A stretch of 64,000 nt of DNA from Geminocystis herdmanii PCC 6308 (GCF_000332235.1 NZ_CM001775.1:3041770-3105769); one strand, 5' to 3'; counted from the first letter of the stretch, positions 36,170-45,569 are shown. Program-made: numbers and translations. Notes: a model not told the origin generated them from the sequence alone.

Positions 36170-37945
36170 TTAGAAAGTGAACGTAGTTCTTAAAGTACCG
36201 ATGATACCATCTTGATTACTTCCTTGATTGGTATTTGTCACCCAGATAACACCGGGAGTAACAGAAATATTGTCAGTTAACTGATACTTGTAGAATGCTT
36301 CCACATGAAGGGGAACACTATCAGTACTAATACGAACTCGACGAGAGTTACCATTAGGATCAGTGACAAAGTAAGTAGAGTTAGCATTATAAGGCTGAAC
36401 ACCAGCAAAGATACCTAAAACGCTACCTTCTTTGAATAAGTCAGGGAAAGCAACACCACCACCATAACTCCAAATATCATCACTGCCACGACCAATTCTG
36501 GTTAGGCTAGTATAGTTGAAGAAAGCACTTAAACTTACAGCATCACTTAAACGCCATGCAACTTGAGAACCGTAAGAATTACTAATTTTATCCTTTTGAT
36601 CAACAGTAGTACCCGCACCAAAACGACTACCCAAGAAATTATCTAATTGACTATTGCTTTGGTTAGCTAATTGAGTACCTACGATACCAAAACCACTTCC
36701 AGCACCACCACCGAATACTGGACTATCGGCTTTGTGGAAACCACTAACATAGGTGAAGCCTAAAGCAAAGGTATCACTCATGTTGAAGTTAACTTGACCC
36801 AACACTGAGTAGTCACCGTTGAACACCCCTTCACCTTGAGCAGGAGAGTTAGGAGAACCACCTGCTAAATAACCAATAGTTGCAGTACTAGGACCTAATA
36901 AACCTTCTAAGAACCCTAAGCGATAGCTGAAGGCAACCCCAGAACCACCACCGATACGATAGATAGGACTTTCAGAAGCGAAAGGACTTAAAGCACCATT
37001 ACCACCGTCGTAGTCTTCAAAGAAAGGATTGAGAGTTGGAGCATAGTCACTGTGGATACCGCCCCAAGCCGCTAAATAGGTTTTAACTTCGGCATTTTCT
37101 CCTAATTTAATGGGAGCATAGTAAGCTAACCAGTCCACTTGTACATCATTATCTGCACCTGGGTAGAGATTAAAGGTTTGATTTAACACTGCACTAGGTC
37201 CAGAAAAATTTCTGTTTTGAACAGGTAAGCCACCAGTACGGAATTTATTGCTTCCATTCACATTAAATGCACCAGCGTTACCTGCGGATAAACGAGTAAT
37301 TAAGGTATCTTCTCCAGTGAAACTGGTATTTAAGGCTAAACGAACACGATCAGCTAAAATAGCTTGGTTTCCATCTTCAAAGTTTTGAGTTAAAGCCATG
37401 ATGACTTCCCCTTTCAACTTGGTAGTGGTGGAGAATTGGTGATCTTCTAAGAAAGCCACTCTGCCTTCTAAGTTGTCAACTCTTGCACCCAAAGCGGCTA
37501 GTTCAGATTCAAATTCCGCCATTAAGCGTTTTAGTTTTTCGATGTCTTCTTTCATTACTGATTCACTGGCGGCAATCAAACGCTCCATTTGTTGCATACA
37601 AGCGTTTAAACCAGCGGCAAATTCGTAACGACTTAAAGCACGATTTCCTCTGAAGGTACGATCGGGATAACCAACAATACAACCATAACGTTCTACTAAG
37701 CTACGGAGAGCTTCAAAAGCCCAATCGGTAGGAGATACGTCTCTGAGTTGAGAAACGCTGGTAACTTGATCTTTAGAAGAAGTACCGCCTTCGGCACTGT
37801 AGCTATCTAATTGATTGATGATTTGCACATCGACTTCTGTACTACCTTGAGCAATTTCGTTGGCTTGTACTTGAGTAGTAGCTAACAAACTAGCACCCAC
37901 TAATAAAGGGGTTACTTTAACTGATTTCCAAAAATTCTTTTTCAT
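36170..37945 (-). CDS. SLH/OprB-type outer-membrane (iron uptake) porin
   Basis: 591 aa with signal peptide (TTQVQANE), an SLH domain VSPTDWAFEALRSLVERYGC plus PDRTFRGNRALSRYEFAA (~68-110), a coiled coil around LAALGARVDNLEGRVAFL, and a C-terminal OprB-like beta barrel ending in TFTF. It is the Slr1841-type major cyanobacterial porin, anchored to peptidoglycan by the SLH part and linked to iron and inorganic ion uptake. It has its own terminator. The long upstream region carries a small-ORF transcription unit. Confidence 0.9.
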   Translation of the reverse strand: MKKNFWKSVKVTPLLVGASLLATTQVQANEIAQGSTEVDVQIINQLDSYSAEGGTSSKDQVTSVSQLRDVSPTDWAFEALRSLVERYGCIVGYPDRTFRGNRALSRYEFAAGLNACMQQMERLIAASESVMKEDIEKLKRLMAEFESELAALGARVDNLEGRVAFLEDHQFSTTTKLKGEVIMALTQNFEDGNQAILADRVRLALNTSFTGEDTLITRLSAGNAGAFNVNGSNKFRTGGLPVQNRNFSGPSAVLNQTFNLYPGADNDVQVDWLAYYAPIKLGENAEVKTYLAAWGGIHSDYAPTLNPFFEDYDGGNGALSPFASESPIYRIGGGSGVAFSYRLGFLEGLLGPSTATIGYLAGGSPNSPAQGEGVFNGDYSVLGQVNFNMSDTFALGFTYVSGFHKADSPVFGGGAGSGFGIVGTQLANQSNSQLDNFLGSRFGAGTTVDQKDKISNSYGSQVAWRLSDAVSLSAFFNYTSLTRIGRGSDDIWSYGGGVAFPDLFKEGSVLGIFAGVQPYNANSTYFVTDPNGNSRRVRISTDSVPLHVEAFYKYQLTDNISVTPGVIWVTNTNQGSNQDGIIGTLRTTFTF

Positions 37946-38312
37946 AGTTTTAGTTCCTCACACATAATTTACTGCTACGGGTTTTTGTTAGAAAATAACG
38001 CTTTAACAGTTTCATAGTTTTATATTAGCACGAAAATATAAATTAATCACTAATAAATCTAAAAACTTTGTTAAGAACTCTTAACTTTTCTTTAACGATG
38101 CCTTATCATAGGCACTTTGGCATATTGACTTAAAATCAATGTCCGAACAATATCAAAATTTAGACAAATACCCTCTCTCCATCATTCGGAAAAAGGGTAT
38201 TTGATTTAATGAAAATGTGGGTTTTATAGTTCTTTCAAACTTCTGACTGCTGAAAGGAATAATCAGTCATATTTTTAAACTGTTTTTAACCCAGCTTAAT
38301 CATTTTTCCTGA

Positions 38313-38384
38313 TTAGACAGCTTCAGCCCACAGCCGAGTTTGCTTCTCCAGAAAACCCACTCTCTTACTACTACTATCTGTCAT
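38313..38384 (-). CDS. 23-aa small protein with strong ribosome site
   Basis: ATG 38384 follows AGGAGGT with seven bases between, the strongest Shine-Dalgarno I saw in the window. The product is MTDSSSKRVGFLEKQTRL then WAEAV. A sigma-70-type promoter lies 50-80 bp upstream. The ORF's own GTGGGTTTT (38352-38360 on plus as AAAACCCAC) pairs perfectly with sequence 130 bp downstream. It lies between the methyltransferase and porin genes on their strand. It may be a leader peptide or a microprotein; I do not recognise it. Confidence 0.55.
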   Translation of the reverse strand: MTDSSSKRVGFLEKQTRLWAEAV

Positions 38385-38436
38385 GGGCATCACCTCCTGT
38401 TCTTCCTGAACGGCTTTTAATTAATTTACTAAAAAC

Positions 38437-38465
38437 ATCCTAGCTTATAAAATTGGGAATGACAA
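38437..38465 (-). promoter_or_regulatory. promoter of the 23-codon ORF unit
   Basis: Minus-strand TTGTCA (38460-38465) and TAGGAT (38437-38442) are 17 bp apart, near-consensus for sigma-70. Start of transcription would fall near 38430, leaving a ~45-nt leader before the small ORF. Confidence 0.5.
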
Positions 38466-38504
38466 CTGTTGAGAAAAAAAAGATATTTTAACTATCTAAA
38501 ACTA

Positions 38505-39386
38505 TTAACAACAGGATTTAGGTGGACAGCAGGAGTTATTATTTTCTGGTTTTTGTTTGTAGGCTTTAACGGTTAACGATCGAAATTCGATGTCATTAAT
38601 TACTTGCCAAGGTGTCTCTTGACGATCGATTATTTCTACTTCTTGAAACCCTGCATTTTCAAACATTTTCACAAATAAATCTTCTCTAAATGCACCTGAT
38701 ATACAACCACTCCATAATTCTGGATCATTAATCATTTCTAAGGGTAAATCTCGATCGCACACTATATCAGAAATAACCGCTTTTCCCTCATTTTTTAACA
38801 CTCGATAAATTTCATCAAACAGTTGTTTTTTATCCTCTGGTTTGACTAAATTTAATACACAATTTGACACTACCACATCGATCGAACTATCCTTAATTAA
38901 AGTTGCTTCTTTTCTGAGTCGATCGCACTCCGTTTCAAAAGCTCTTAAATCTGTTAAATTATGAATAGGATTCTCTCTTAACCATGACTCTAACTTATCT
39001 AAGGGTAACTTTAAATCTTGAATTTTACCCTTAATAAATTTAGTATTACCATAACCTAATTGATCATTAATTTCCTGTTGATATTTACGAGCTAAATTGA
39101 GCATTTCATCGTTAAAATCTATGCCGATTACTTGCCCACTTTCACCAACTTTTTGAGCAATAATATAACAATTTTTTCCTGCACCAGAGCCTAAATCAAT
39201 AACAATTTCACCCTCATTAACATAACGAGTTGGATCACCACACCCATAATCTTTAGCAATAATTTCATCGGGAATAATCTCTAAAAACTTACTATCATAT
39301 TCCGTAGGACAGCATAAACTAGGTTGATGTTGTTTTGCACCCATTTCATATCTTTCTAAAACCGATTTTTCAATGTCATAACTCAT
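38505..39386 (-). CDS. ArsM-like SAM methyltransferase (arsenite methyltransferase candidate)
   Basis: A 293-aa class I SAM methyltransferase: EIVIDLGSGAGKNCYIIA (motif I), GIDFNDEML and VVVSNCVLNLV. Cys residues in SNCVLNL and SGCISGA sit where ArsM has two catalytic As-binding Cys, with others near LCCPTEYD and in the CCPPKSCC tail. It would convert As(III) to methylated forms. A broader methyltransferase role is possible. It is not in an ars operon, though an ACR3-type gene occurs at 20428. Confidence 0.72.
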   Translation of the reverse strand: MSYDIEKSVLERYEMGAKQHQPSLCCPTEYDSKFLEIIPDEIIAKDYGCGDPTRYVNEGEIVIDLGSGAGKNCYIIAQKVGESGQVIGIDFNDEMLNLARKYQQEINDQLGYGNTKFIKGKIQDLKLPLDKLESWLRENPIHNLTDLRAFETECDRLRKEATLIKDSSIDVVVSNCVLNLVKPEDKKQLFDEIYRVLKNEGKAVISDIVCDRDLPLEMINDPELWSGCISGAFREDLFVKMFENAGFQEVEIIDRQETPWQVINDIEFRSLTVKAYKQKPENNNSCCPPKSCC

Positions 39387-39494
39387 GATAATTTAACTCT
39401 TGAATACGATGGCAATTTTAATTTTATTCTATAGTGTTAATGTCTAATATTAGGTTCATTAAATCAGTTATAAATAAATTTAGATACAATTTTT

Positions 39495-39521
39495 GTTGGG
39501 TTACGCTTTCGCTAACCCAAC
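39495..39521. repeat. dispersed palindrome GTTGGGTTA/TAACCCAAC
   Basis: GTTGGGTTA and TAACCCAAC pair around CGCTTTCGC. It is a common cyanobacterial dispersed repeat; here it lies 18 bp past the stop of the intron-split gene and may end its transcript. Confidence 0.5.
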
Positions 39522-39539
39522 CTACAAATTAATTGTAAG

Positions 39540-39689
39540 TTAATAGGCACAGATAGTAAAATCATCTCCTACCCAACAGGCTTTATCAGATTTTGAGCGT
39601 CTTGCTTCTCCCCAGCGAGAGTTAATACCTGCCGTTGTCAATCCTCTCACTTCCGCTACTCCCGATTTAATGATAGCCACACTAATTGA
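39540..39689 (-). CDS. exon 2 of the secreted small protein gene split by a group II intron
   Basis: 50 codons including TAA: SISVAIIKSGVAEVRGLT, then TAGINSRWGEARRSKSDKA and CWVGDDFTICAY. Joined to exon 1 (42109-42315) after loss of 39690-42108 it restores one frame, ...LIYGRE-SISVAII..., total 118 aa. The C-terminal piece is a conserved module of small exported cyanobacterial proteins. Function unknown. Confidence 0.75.
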   Translation of the reverse strand, partial: SISVAIIKSGVAEVRGLTTAGINSRWGEARRSKSDKACWVGDDFTICAY

Positions 39690-42108
39690 GTTAAACTAAG
39701 CCAGAACCTCACGATTCTGACTCGTCTTCAGAACGGAACGTGAAACTTTCGCTTCATTCCGCTCCTCTCCGATAAACCCCTTGTCATGGGTACGATTCAA
39801 ACTACCATCTCTAGCAGTCTTATCATCGTGGCAATGTCTATGAAGTATTTGTAGATTGTTGTACATATCCTTCCCACCTTTCGATTTTGGGATAATGTGG
39901 TCGATTTCTAGCAAATCCTCATTTTTAAAGTTGAGTCCACAGTGATTACACTTCCCTTTCTGTCTCTTGAGTAATGTTGCCATTCTTGTTGATACTTCGG
40001 GGTGTTTTCCTATACGGGTTGTCCAATAAATCCAGTCTCCGTCAAAAGGCGATTTTTCTCCCTTGACTTTGATGTGTCTTTTAATTTCCGTTTCGCTATG
40101 GTTTAGGAGTCTCATTCCCTCTTCATCTCTGGTAGAAAACACCCATGTTCTTAATTCCCATGTGTGCCAATATTTTTTGGCAACCCATGTTTTGGATTTG
40201 TTTGGGTGTCTTCTTTCTGCCCATCTCTTAAGTTGTTGATACACCATGGAGTCACATTTAGAGTAAATCTCTTTACTGCACACTGAACTATAATAGTTCG
40301 CCCAACCCCTGATGATAGGATTGAGTTCTCTAATTAAGGCTATTTGTGGACTTGCTTTGTGTTTATCTATAGTCTTCCCAATCTTTTTGATATGAGATTT
40401 GATTTTATCCTTCGATGGTTTTATCATGGTTTTATATCCAAGTGGCACACCCTTAGAGTTATTTCCCGTGTGTGTTCGTCCAACTTCATATTGACGGATA
40501 TTAAATCCTAGGAAGTCAAAGCCAGTGTTTCCTTCATACCGATTGAGTGTATGAGAGATACGGGTTTTACTTGGTTTTAGTTCGAGTCCTAAATCTTTCA
40601 ACCAGTTTTCGATAATTCCCTTGCATTGGATGATTCTTTCAATATCTTTGTGAAGGATGACAAAGTCGTCCGCATATCTAACTATTGTGAGAGAATCCTT
40701 GTTGTCTCTTTTCGTGCCTTTCCATGTACCTGCAAACTTTTTAAGTTCTAATTCCATTCCATGAAGGGCTATATTTGCTAATAACGGTGATACCACTCCT
40801 CCTTGTGGTGTGCCTTCGTTGGTTGGGTATAATTGTTTACCGTCCATGTACCCACTCTCTAGCCATGATTTGATTTCACGTCTTAATTGTGGGTATGTTT
40901 CGAGTTTTGCAAGTAATTTATCGTGGTCTATTTTGTCGAAGCATTTAGAAATATCAGCATCCAGTACATATTTCGGCACTTGGTAAATTGCGTTGAATAT
41001 TTGTCCAATTGCATCGTGGCATGACCTAGCTGGTCGAAATCCATAACTGTTCGGTTCAAATTTTGCTTCCCATTGGGGTTCTAGTGCTAATTTGACCATA
41101 CATTGTTTTATTCTATCTTCCATACAAGGGATTCCCAGTGGTCTTGTTTCTCCATTAGGTTTGGGTATGTTTACCCTTCTTGTGGGTTTGCATTTACCTC
41201 TTAGTTTTAATTGACCTGTAATCTCTAGGCGTTGCTTTGGGGTCAAAGATTTAACTCCGTCCACTCCTGCTGTTTTCTTGCCTTGATTATCCTGAGTTAC
41301 CTTTCTGGTTGCGAGAAGTTTTCCGTAATAGGATTTTATGAGTAATCTTTGTAAGCTGTGAACCAATTTGACATTACCATTTTGACTCGCTCTATAGATT
41401 CTCTTTTGTAGTCTAAATACCTGTTTTTCCACAACTTTCCAGTTTATGGATTGCCATGTGTTCCAGTTATTTAGTTTATCAATCGGTTTTGCCGTTGTCA
41501 TAATTTTGCTACTTTATTGACTCTATACTGTTTATCAAAGTGTGTACGTCAGCATATCTTTTACATTACATAAAAGTGTTGGCTTCTTACACAATCCTGC
41601 CTCCCATAACCTTACGCTGGTTACTACTCAAAGTCTTCGACCTCTTTGAGAGATTATGGGGGGTTATCTCGTTCCCTATATCCTTCCGTCAACCTATTGA
41701 TTGCGGTATTACTCAACCTTAGACTTCCTCTATCCACCGACTCTCTGTATTTGTCCCCAGTTCAGGAGAAAAAACCTGCTGGTACATTAGAGCTTTACCT
41801 TTTGGTCTGGCTTATCAGCCTTATTTAGCCAGTTCTACGTAACGGTGGTTCAGACGAGGATTCCTTCCGTAGTCATAGTTAATTTGCTCGATGGGATTCC
41901 CCTTTGGGCTAGGAGTTACCACTTTTTAACCGAGCTTCAGCGTATGGGATACCACTCCAAGTCGCTGTCGGCTATGCTGTCACGTTGACAATAACGGGTA
42001 GGGCTTTCACCTACAAGGATATAGAGTTGTCAAGGTACATTGCTGTTTTACCTTGCCTAGTTTACGTTTTGGCTTATTTGCCTAGACTTTTACTAGAACG
42101 ATTCGCAC
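39690..42108 (-). mobile_element. group II intron 1, full length
   Basis: 5' end GTGCG at 42108; 3' end TTAGTTTAAC at 39690; 2419 nt. Domains I-III lie at 41502-42108, followed by the reverse transcriptase ORF; domain V at 39731-39764 (GAGCGGAATGAA...TTCCGTTC) and a domain VI hairpin CAGAA/TTCTG after it. Boundaries are supported by comparison with the copy at 59018-61434, which shares all of this and then diverges, and by perfect exon frame restoration. Confidence 0.88.
39696..41501 (-). CDS. ltrA: group II intron reverse transcriptase/maturase with HNH
   Basis: The 601-aa intron-encoded protein splices and mobilises the intron. RT motifs: KPTRRVNIPKPNGETRPLGI, YGFRPARSCHDAIGQ, GTPQGGVVSPLLANI and active-site YADDFVILH. 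The maturase X region follows (ELNPIIRGWANYYSSV), and a C-terminal HNH with four Cys (CNHCG...HRHCHDDKTARDG) and LEIDHIIPKSKGG. All domains look intact. The frame stays open through domains V and VI and stops 6 nt before the intron end. Confidence 0.93.
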   Translation of the reverse strand: MTTAKPIDKLNNWNTWQSINWKVVEKQVFRLQKRIYRASQNGNVKLVHSLQRLLIKSYYGKLLATRKVTQDNQGKKTAGVDGVKSLTPKQRLEITGQLKLRGKCKPTRRVNIPKPNGETRPLGIPCMEDRIKQCMVKLALEPQWEAKFEPNSYGFRPARSCHDAIGQIFNAIYQVPKYVLDADISKCFDKIDHDKLLAKLETYPQLRREIKSWLESGYMDGKQLYPTNEGTPQGGVVSPLLANIALHGMELELKKFAGTWKGTKRDNKDSLTIVRYADDFVILHKDIERIIQCKGIIENWLKDLGLELKPSKTRISHTLNRYEGNTGFDFLGFNIRQYEVGRTHTGNNSKGVPLGYKTMIKPSKDKIKSHIKKIGKTIDKHKASPQIALIRELNPIIRGWANYYSSVCSKEIYSKCDSMVYQQLKRWAERRHPNKSKTWVAKKYWHTWELRTWVFSTRDEEGMRLLNHSETEIKRHIKVKGEKSPFDGDWIYWTTRIGKHPEVSTRMATLLKRQKGKCNHCGLNFKNEDLLEIDHIIPKSKGGKDMYNNLQILHRHCHDDKTARDGSLNRTHDKGFIGEERNEAKVSRSVLKTSQNREVLA

Positions 42109-42315
42109 TTCTCTACCGTAGATAAGTCCAGATTTCGCCCTAATGCTAAAACTACCATTGCCTCCAAATTGTTCAAAAATACACTTATCTCGGAATACTA
42201 CTTGATTTGAGTCACCTTTAATAACGCATAAAGCCTCTCCAGCTTGAGCCGTTTTTTGTTGGGGCATGAGTAGAATAGCACTCAAGGAAAGAATAGGAAT
42301 AATTTTTTTAATCAT
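42109..42315 (-). CDS. exon 1 of the secreted small protein gene
   Basis: 69 codons with a signal peptide (MIKKIIPILSLSAILL..AQAGE) then ALCVIKGDSNQVVFRD and CIFEQFGGNGSFSI, ending GLIYGRE at the intron. Read without splicing it runs 8 more codons into the intron and stops at 42082. The spliced 118-aa product is a small Cys-containing exported protein; the two halves belong to one family pattern. Confidence 0.75.
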
Positions 42316-42330
42316 GGTTTTATTTATTTT

Positions 42331-42359
42331 GCATTACTCATTACTCATTACTCATTACT
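42331..42359. repeat. heptamer array (ATTACTC)n
   Basis: About four copies of ATTACTC directly between the cupin stop and exon 1 of the small protein gene. Confidence 0.65.
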
Positions 42360-42737
42360 TTATTCTTCATCGGGGAAGCGGATAATATCATCATCCCCCA
42401 AATATTCTCCATTTTGTACCTCAATCATTACCAAAGGTACAACTCCCGGATTTTCGACTCTATGGCGAGTATTCATAGGTACATAGGTGGACTGTTTAGG
42501 CAATAACAATCTTTCTTCTCCATTGAAAACTACTTTAGCCGTTCCTGCTACTACAATCCAATGCTCACTACGATGATAGTGCATTTGAGTGCTAATATGA
42601 TGACCGGGTTTGAGGGTTATTTTGTGAATACGGTAGTTTTTACCATCTTCTAGTAGCGTCACTGTACCCCAAGGAGGAGTTCTAGTGTATTCGCTTTCTA
42701 TGATTGCCTGAGAGTTAGAATTAAGATTGTCGCTCAT
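42360..42737 (-). CDS. cupin, mannose-6-phosphate isomerase type II-like
   Basis: Start ATG 42737 (MSDNLNSNSQ, 125 aa) is preceded by AAGGAG; a longer frame lacks such a site. The single cupin has RTPPWGTVTLLEDGKN, the metal-ligand line HISTQMHYHRSEHWIVVAG and MNTRHRVENP, as in the C-terminal domain of ManC-type GDP-mannose enzymes. It should bind Zn or Fe and may isomerise a sugar phosphate. It follows the DUF4359 gene. Confidence 0.85.
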   Translation of the reverse strand: MSDNLNSNSQAIIESEYTRTPPWGTVTLLEDGKNYRIHKITLKPGHHISTQMHYHRSEHWIVVAGTAKVVFNGEERLLLPKQSTYVPMNTRHRVENPGVVPLVMIEVQNGEYLGDDDIIRFPDEE

Positions 42738-42776
42738 ATAATTCTCCTTATTGCTCATCAAAATTAACTTAATCAA

Positions 42777-43175
42777 TTATCGATCATAAACTTTTTCAAA
42801 ACCGATAACATAAAATTGATTTAAGAGTCCGATCGTGGTGAAATTATAAAGATAGAGATTAGTTTCATAAATGCTAAGTAAAAGATAATTGCGTCTTTGG
42901 GTAGTTTTACCGATGAGAGTGGGTACTTGACTTTTCCCCGTATCAATCATTAAATTACATACTTGGCTTTTGATGGCTTGTTCTAAATTATTAGAGGTAG
43001 CAGTACAAACATTTTCTTTAGCATAGGTAATTAATTGTTCTGTAGCAAATAACTCATATTTTTTTTGATTAGGATTGGTGAGTGCTAACAGTACACCGAA
43101 GGCTAAAAATAAACTCCCTCCTATCACTAAGGTAATAGATAAAGGGCTTTTTTGTTCACGGGGTAACGGATTCAT
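42777..43175 (-). CDS. DUF4359-family membrane-anchored protein
   Basis: 132 aa with one N-terminal membrane span (SITLVIGGSLFLAFGVLLAL) followed by NPNQKKYELFAT and a soluble part with Cys residues; the end LNQFYVIGFEKVYD fits the DUF4359 pattern. The long tail faces the periplasm. Probably co-transcribed with the cupin (39 bp gap). Confidence 0.7.
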   Translation of the reverse strand: MNPLPREQKSPLSITLVIGGSLFLAFGVLLALTNPNQKKYELFATEQLITYAKENVCTATSNNLEQAIKSQVCNLMIDTGKSQVPTLIGKTTQRRNYLLLSIYETNLYLYNFTTIGLLNQFYVIGFEKVYDR

Positions 43176-43238
43176 AAAATTTTTTTAATAATTACTAGAT
43201 CATTTTACAAAAAATATGCTATAATGGTTTATCGTAAC

Positions 43239-43312
43239 GGCGAGCGTAGCCAAGGGGTTAAGGCAGTGGTTTGTGGTACCGCCATCCGTGGGTTCGAATC
43301 CCATCGTTCGCC
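43239..43312 (+). tRNA. tRNA-His(GTG)
   Basis: Eight-pair acceptor stem GGCGAGCG/CGTTCGCC counting the extra G-1, as in histidine tRNAs; anticodon loop TTTGTGGTA with GTG; T loop GGTTCGAATCC. CCA is not encoded. It is followed by TTTT. Confidence 0.95.
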
Positions 43313-43615
43313 CTTTTAATTAATAGACTTCTCCAGAAAAATCTATTTGTTCGTAGTGAGATTTTTAATCCTTCTTAGATCAAATATAGTCGATGTCTAA
43401 TAACCTTCTCCATAAAAAATCTTTTATATGTTTGTAGTAAGGGTTTTAACCCTTTTTTATTAATTTTTGGAGATGTCCAATAGATAAATTGTCAGTTGTG
43501 AAAACATCTTTGCATCTTTGCGATCGAATCTGATACTTTTTTGATTCAGTAATGAGATGATTAGATTGCTTCGTGTCAAACTAGGGAGATAAATTTTTGT
43601 TAAGTTTTATTAAAT
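43313..43615. other. intergenic made largely of dispersed repeats
   Basis: Contains TAGACTTCTCCAGAAAA, CGATGTCTAATAACC and TTTGGAGATGTCCAATAG scraps and one AAGGGTTTTAACCC unit (43434-43452). No gene found. It lies between tRNA-His and the GH3 gene. Confidence 0.45.
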
Positions 43616-45187
43616 ATGATAGAAAATCTGAGTTTAAGAGAAAAAATTGGACAGTTAATCGTTGTACGCACTACTGGTTATATTTTTGATCATCAAATTC
43701 GTTATCCCGCATGGGAGGCTACTCAACCTCAGTTAAAAAAGTGGCTACAAGAATTAAATCTTGGGGGGGTTATTTTGTTGGGAGGTAGTTGTTCAGAAAT
43801 TGCCGATCGAACACAACAGTTACAGTCATGGGCAAAAACTCCCTTACTGATTGCGGCGGATATAGAAGAAGGAGTGGGGCAGAGATTTAGTGGGGCAACT
43901 TGGTTTCCTCCCCCTATGGCGTTATCAACTATTGCTTCAAAAAATTTGAGTTTAGCTAGAGAATACGCCCGAAAAATGGGAGAGATTACCGCTAGGGAGG
44001 CTTTAGCTATGGGGATAAATTGGGTTTTAGCACCCATTTCCGATGTTAATAATAATCCCGATAATCCCGTTATCAATATTCGCTCTTTTGGGGATAATCC
44101 TGACATGGTAGCCGATTTAGCTACGGCTTTTATTGAAGGTTGTCAATGTTATCCTGTGTTGACTACTGCTAAACATTTTCCGGGGCATGGTGACACCGCA
44201 ACGGATTCTCATTTACATTTACCGAAAGTTACTCACAGTAAGGAGCGTTTACAACAAATTGAGTTAATACCTTTTCAACGATCGATCGAGCATAATGTAG
44301 ATAGTATCATGACTGCCCATCTATTAGTAAAGCAATTAGATGCTATTAATCCGGCTACTTTATCTTTTTCGATACTAACACAACTTTTGAGAAAGGAATT
44401 AAATTTTTCGGGATTGATTGTTACTGATGCGCTGATTATGGGGGGAGTGGCAAAATATGCTAGTCAAGGGGAAATTGCAGTAAAAGCCCTTCAAGCAGGG
44501 GCGGATATTCTCTTAATGCCTGAAAATCCTGAAGTTGCAGTGAGTTCGATCGAACAAGCGGTTAAAGATGGTATCCTGTCAGAATCACGCATTGACGAGA
44601 GTTTAGCCCGAATTACTCAGGCGAAAAGTAAGTTATCTTTTTCTGAAGCTGATTTGAGACAAATTAGCTCTGAAGGGGATAGAAAGACGGTAAAGGAAAT
44701 TTTAAGCCTAAGTATGAGTTATGGCGGTGAAATGCCTATAATAAAAGCCACTGAGGGAATAAATTTGGTAGTGGTGCAGGACTTGTTAAACTGCGATTTT
44801 CTCCATCGTCAAGTACCAGCTATCACTATTCCTGAAAGCTATGGTTATCAAACTCAAGTTTTTGATCAACGAAACTTACATCTAGCACAATATCATCAAC
44901 AACCGATTCTCTTACAGGCATTTATTCGGGGTAATCCTTTCTTGGGTAATGGTGGTTTAACGGAGTCTGCCAAGGCTTTTTATGAACAATTACTAGAGTT
45001 TGAGGAAGTTAAAGGTATTATCATCTATGGCAGTCCTTATATTTTAGAGTGGTTTTTGCCCCGTCTCAAAAAAAATACCCCTTGGGTTTTCAGTTACGGG
45101 CAAATGCCCCAAGCACAAGAGTTAACTTGTCAACGTCTTTTTGATTTGTCAACAGTTCATGACATTAACAAAGATAATTTTTTGTAA
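43616..45187 (+). CDS. glycoside hydrolase family 3, beta-N-acetylhexosaminidase-like
   Basis: Members of the NagZ group remove GlcNAc from peptidoglycan fragments. SLREKIGQLIVVR at the start, KHFPGHGDTATDSH (~182-195), and VTDALIMGGVAKY with the nucleophile Asp are present. The 523-aa length exceeds NagZ (~340) by an added C-terminal domain (from ~355), as in other cyanobacterial members. No signal peptide visible. Alternative: a beta-glucosidase. Confidence 0.85.
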   Translation: MIENLSLREKIGQLIVVRTTGYIFDHQIRYPAWEATQPQLKKWLQELNLGGVILLGGSCSEIADRTQQLQSWAKTPLLIAADIEEGVGQRFSGATWFPPPMALSTIASKNLSLAREYARKMGEITAREALAMGINWVLAPISDVNNNPDNPVINIRSFGDNPDMVADLATAFIEGCQCYPVLTTAKHFPGHGDTATDSHLHLPKVTHSKERLQQIELIPFQRSIEHNVDSIMTAHLLVKQLDAINPATLSFSILTQLLRKELNFSGLIVTDALIMGGVAKYASQGEIAVKALQAGADILLMPENPEVAVSSIEQAVKDGILSESRIDESLARITQAKSKLSFSEADLRQISSEGDRKTVKEILSLSMSYGGEMPIIKATEGINLVVVQDLLNCDFLHRQVPAITIPESYGYQTQVFDQRNLHLAQYHQQPILLQAFIRGNPFLGNGGLTESAKAFYEQLLEFEEVKGIIIYGSPYILEWFLPRLKKNTPWVFSYGQMPQAQELTCQRLFDLSTVHDINKDNFL

Positions 45188-45335
45188 CAGAATTTACAGA
45201 AACCTTTGCAGTTTAAGGGTTTTTACTGAGATATGAGGAGAAAATGTATCTAAAGATACATTAAGCAAACCTGTTCGATCGTTCTTTGTTAGACTATATT
45301 AAGTATAAACAAATAAAGTTTACGGAGAAAAGCAG

Positions 45336-45569
45336 ATGAAAACATTAGAAAGAACTGCAAAAGATTACTCCATCGAAATGATTAAAGACGAAGTTCGTCA
45401 TTTAGTGGAAAAAGGTACTGTTAGTCGTCATCAACCAATTTATATTTTATGCCAATATATTCCTGCTAGAGAGTGGGTATGTGTTGAATGTGAATTAGAA
45501 CAATGTGATTATTTATTAAGAGATCAAATTGGGGATTTAATTGCTTCGGAAAACTGGGATAACGACTAG
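45336..45569 (+). CDS. DUF4327-family protein
   Basis: 77 aa, MKTLERTAKDYSIEMIKDEV followed by HQPIYILCQYIPAREW and CVECELEQCDYLLRD, the DUF4327 pattern of cyanobacteria. Soluble, Cys-containing. A GGAGAAA ribosome site precedes it. Function unknown. Confidence 0.8.
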   Translation: MKTLERTAKDYSIEMIKDEVRHLVEKGTVSRHQPIYILCQYIPAREWVCVECELEQCDYLLRDQIGDLIASENWDND

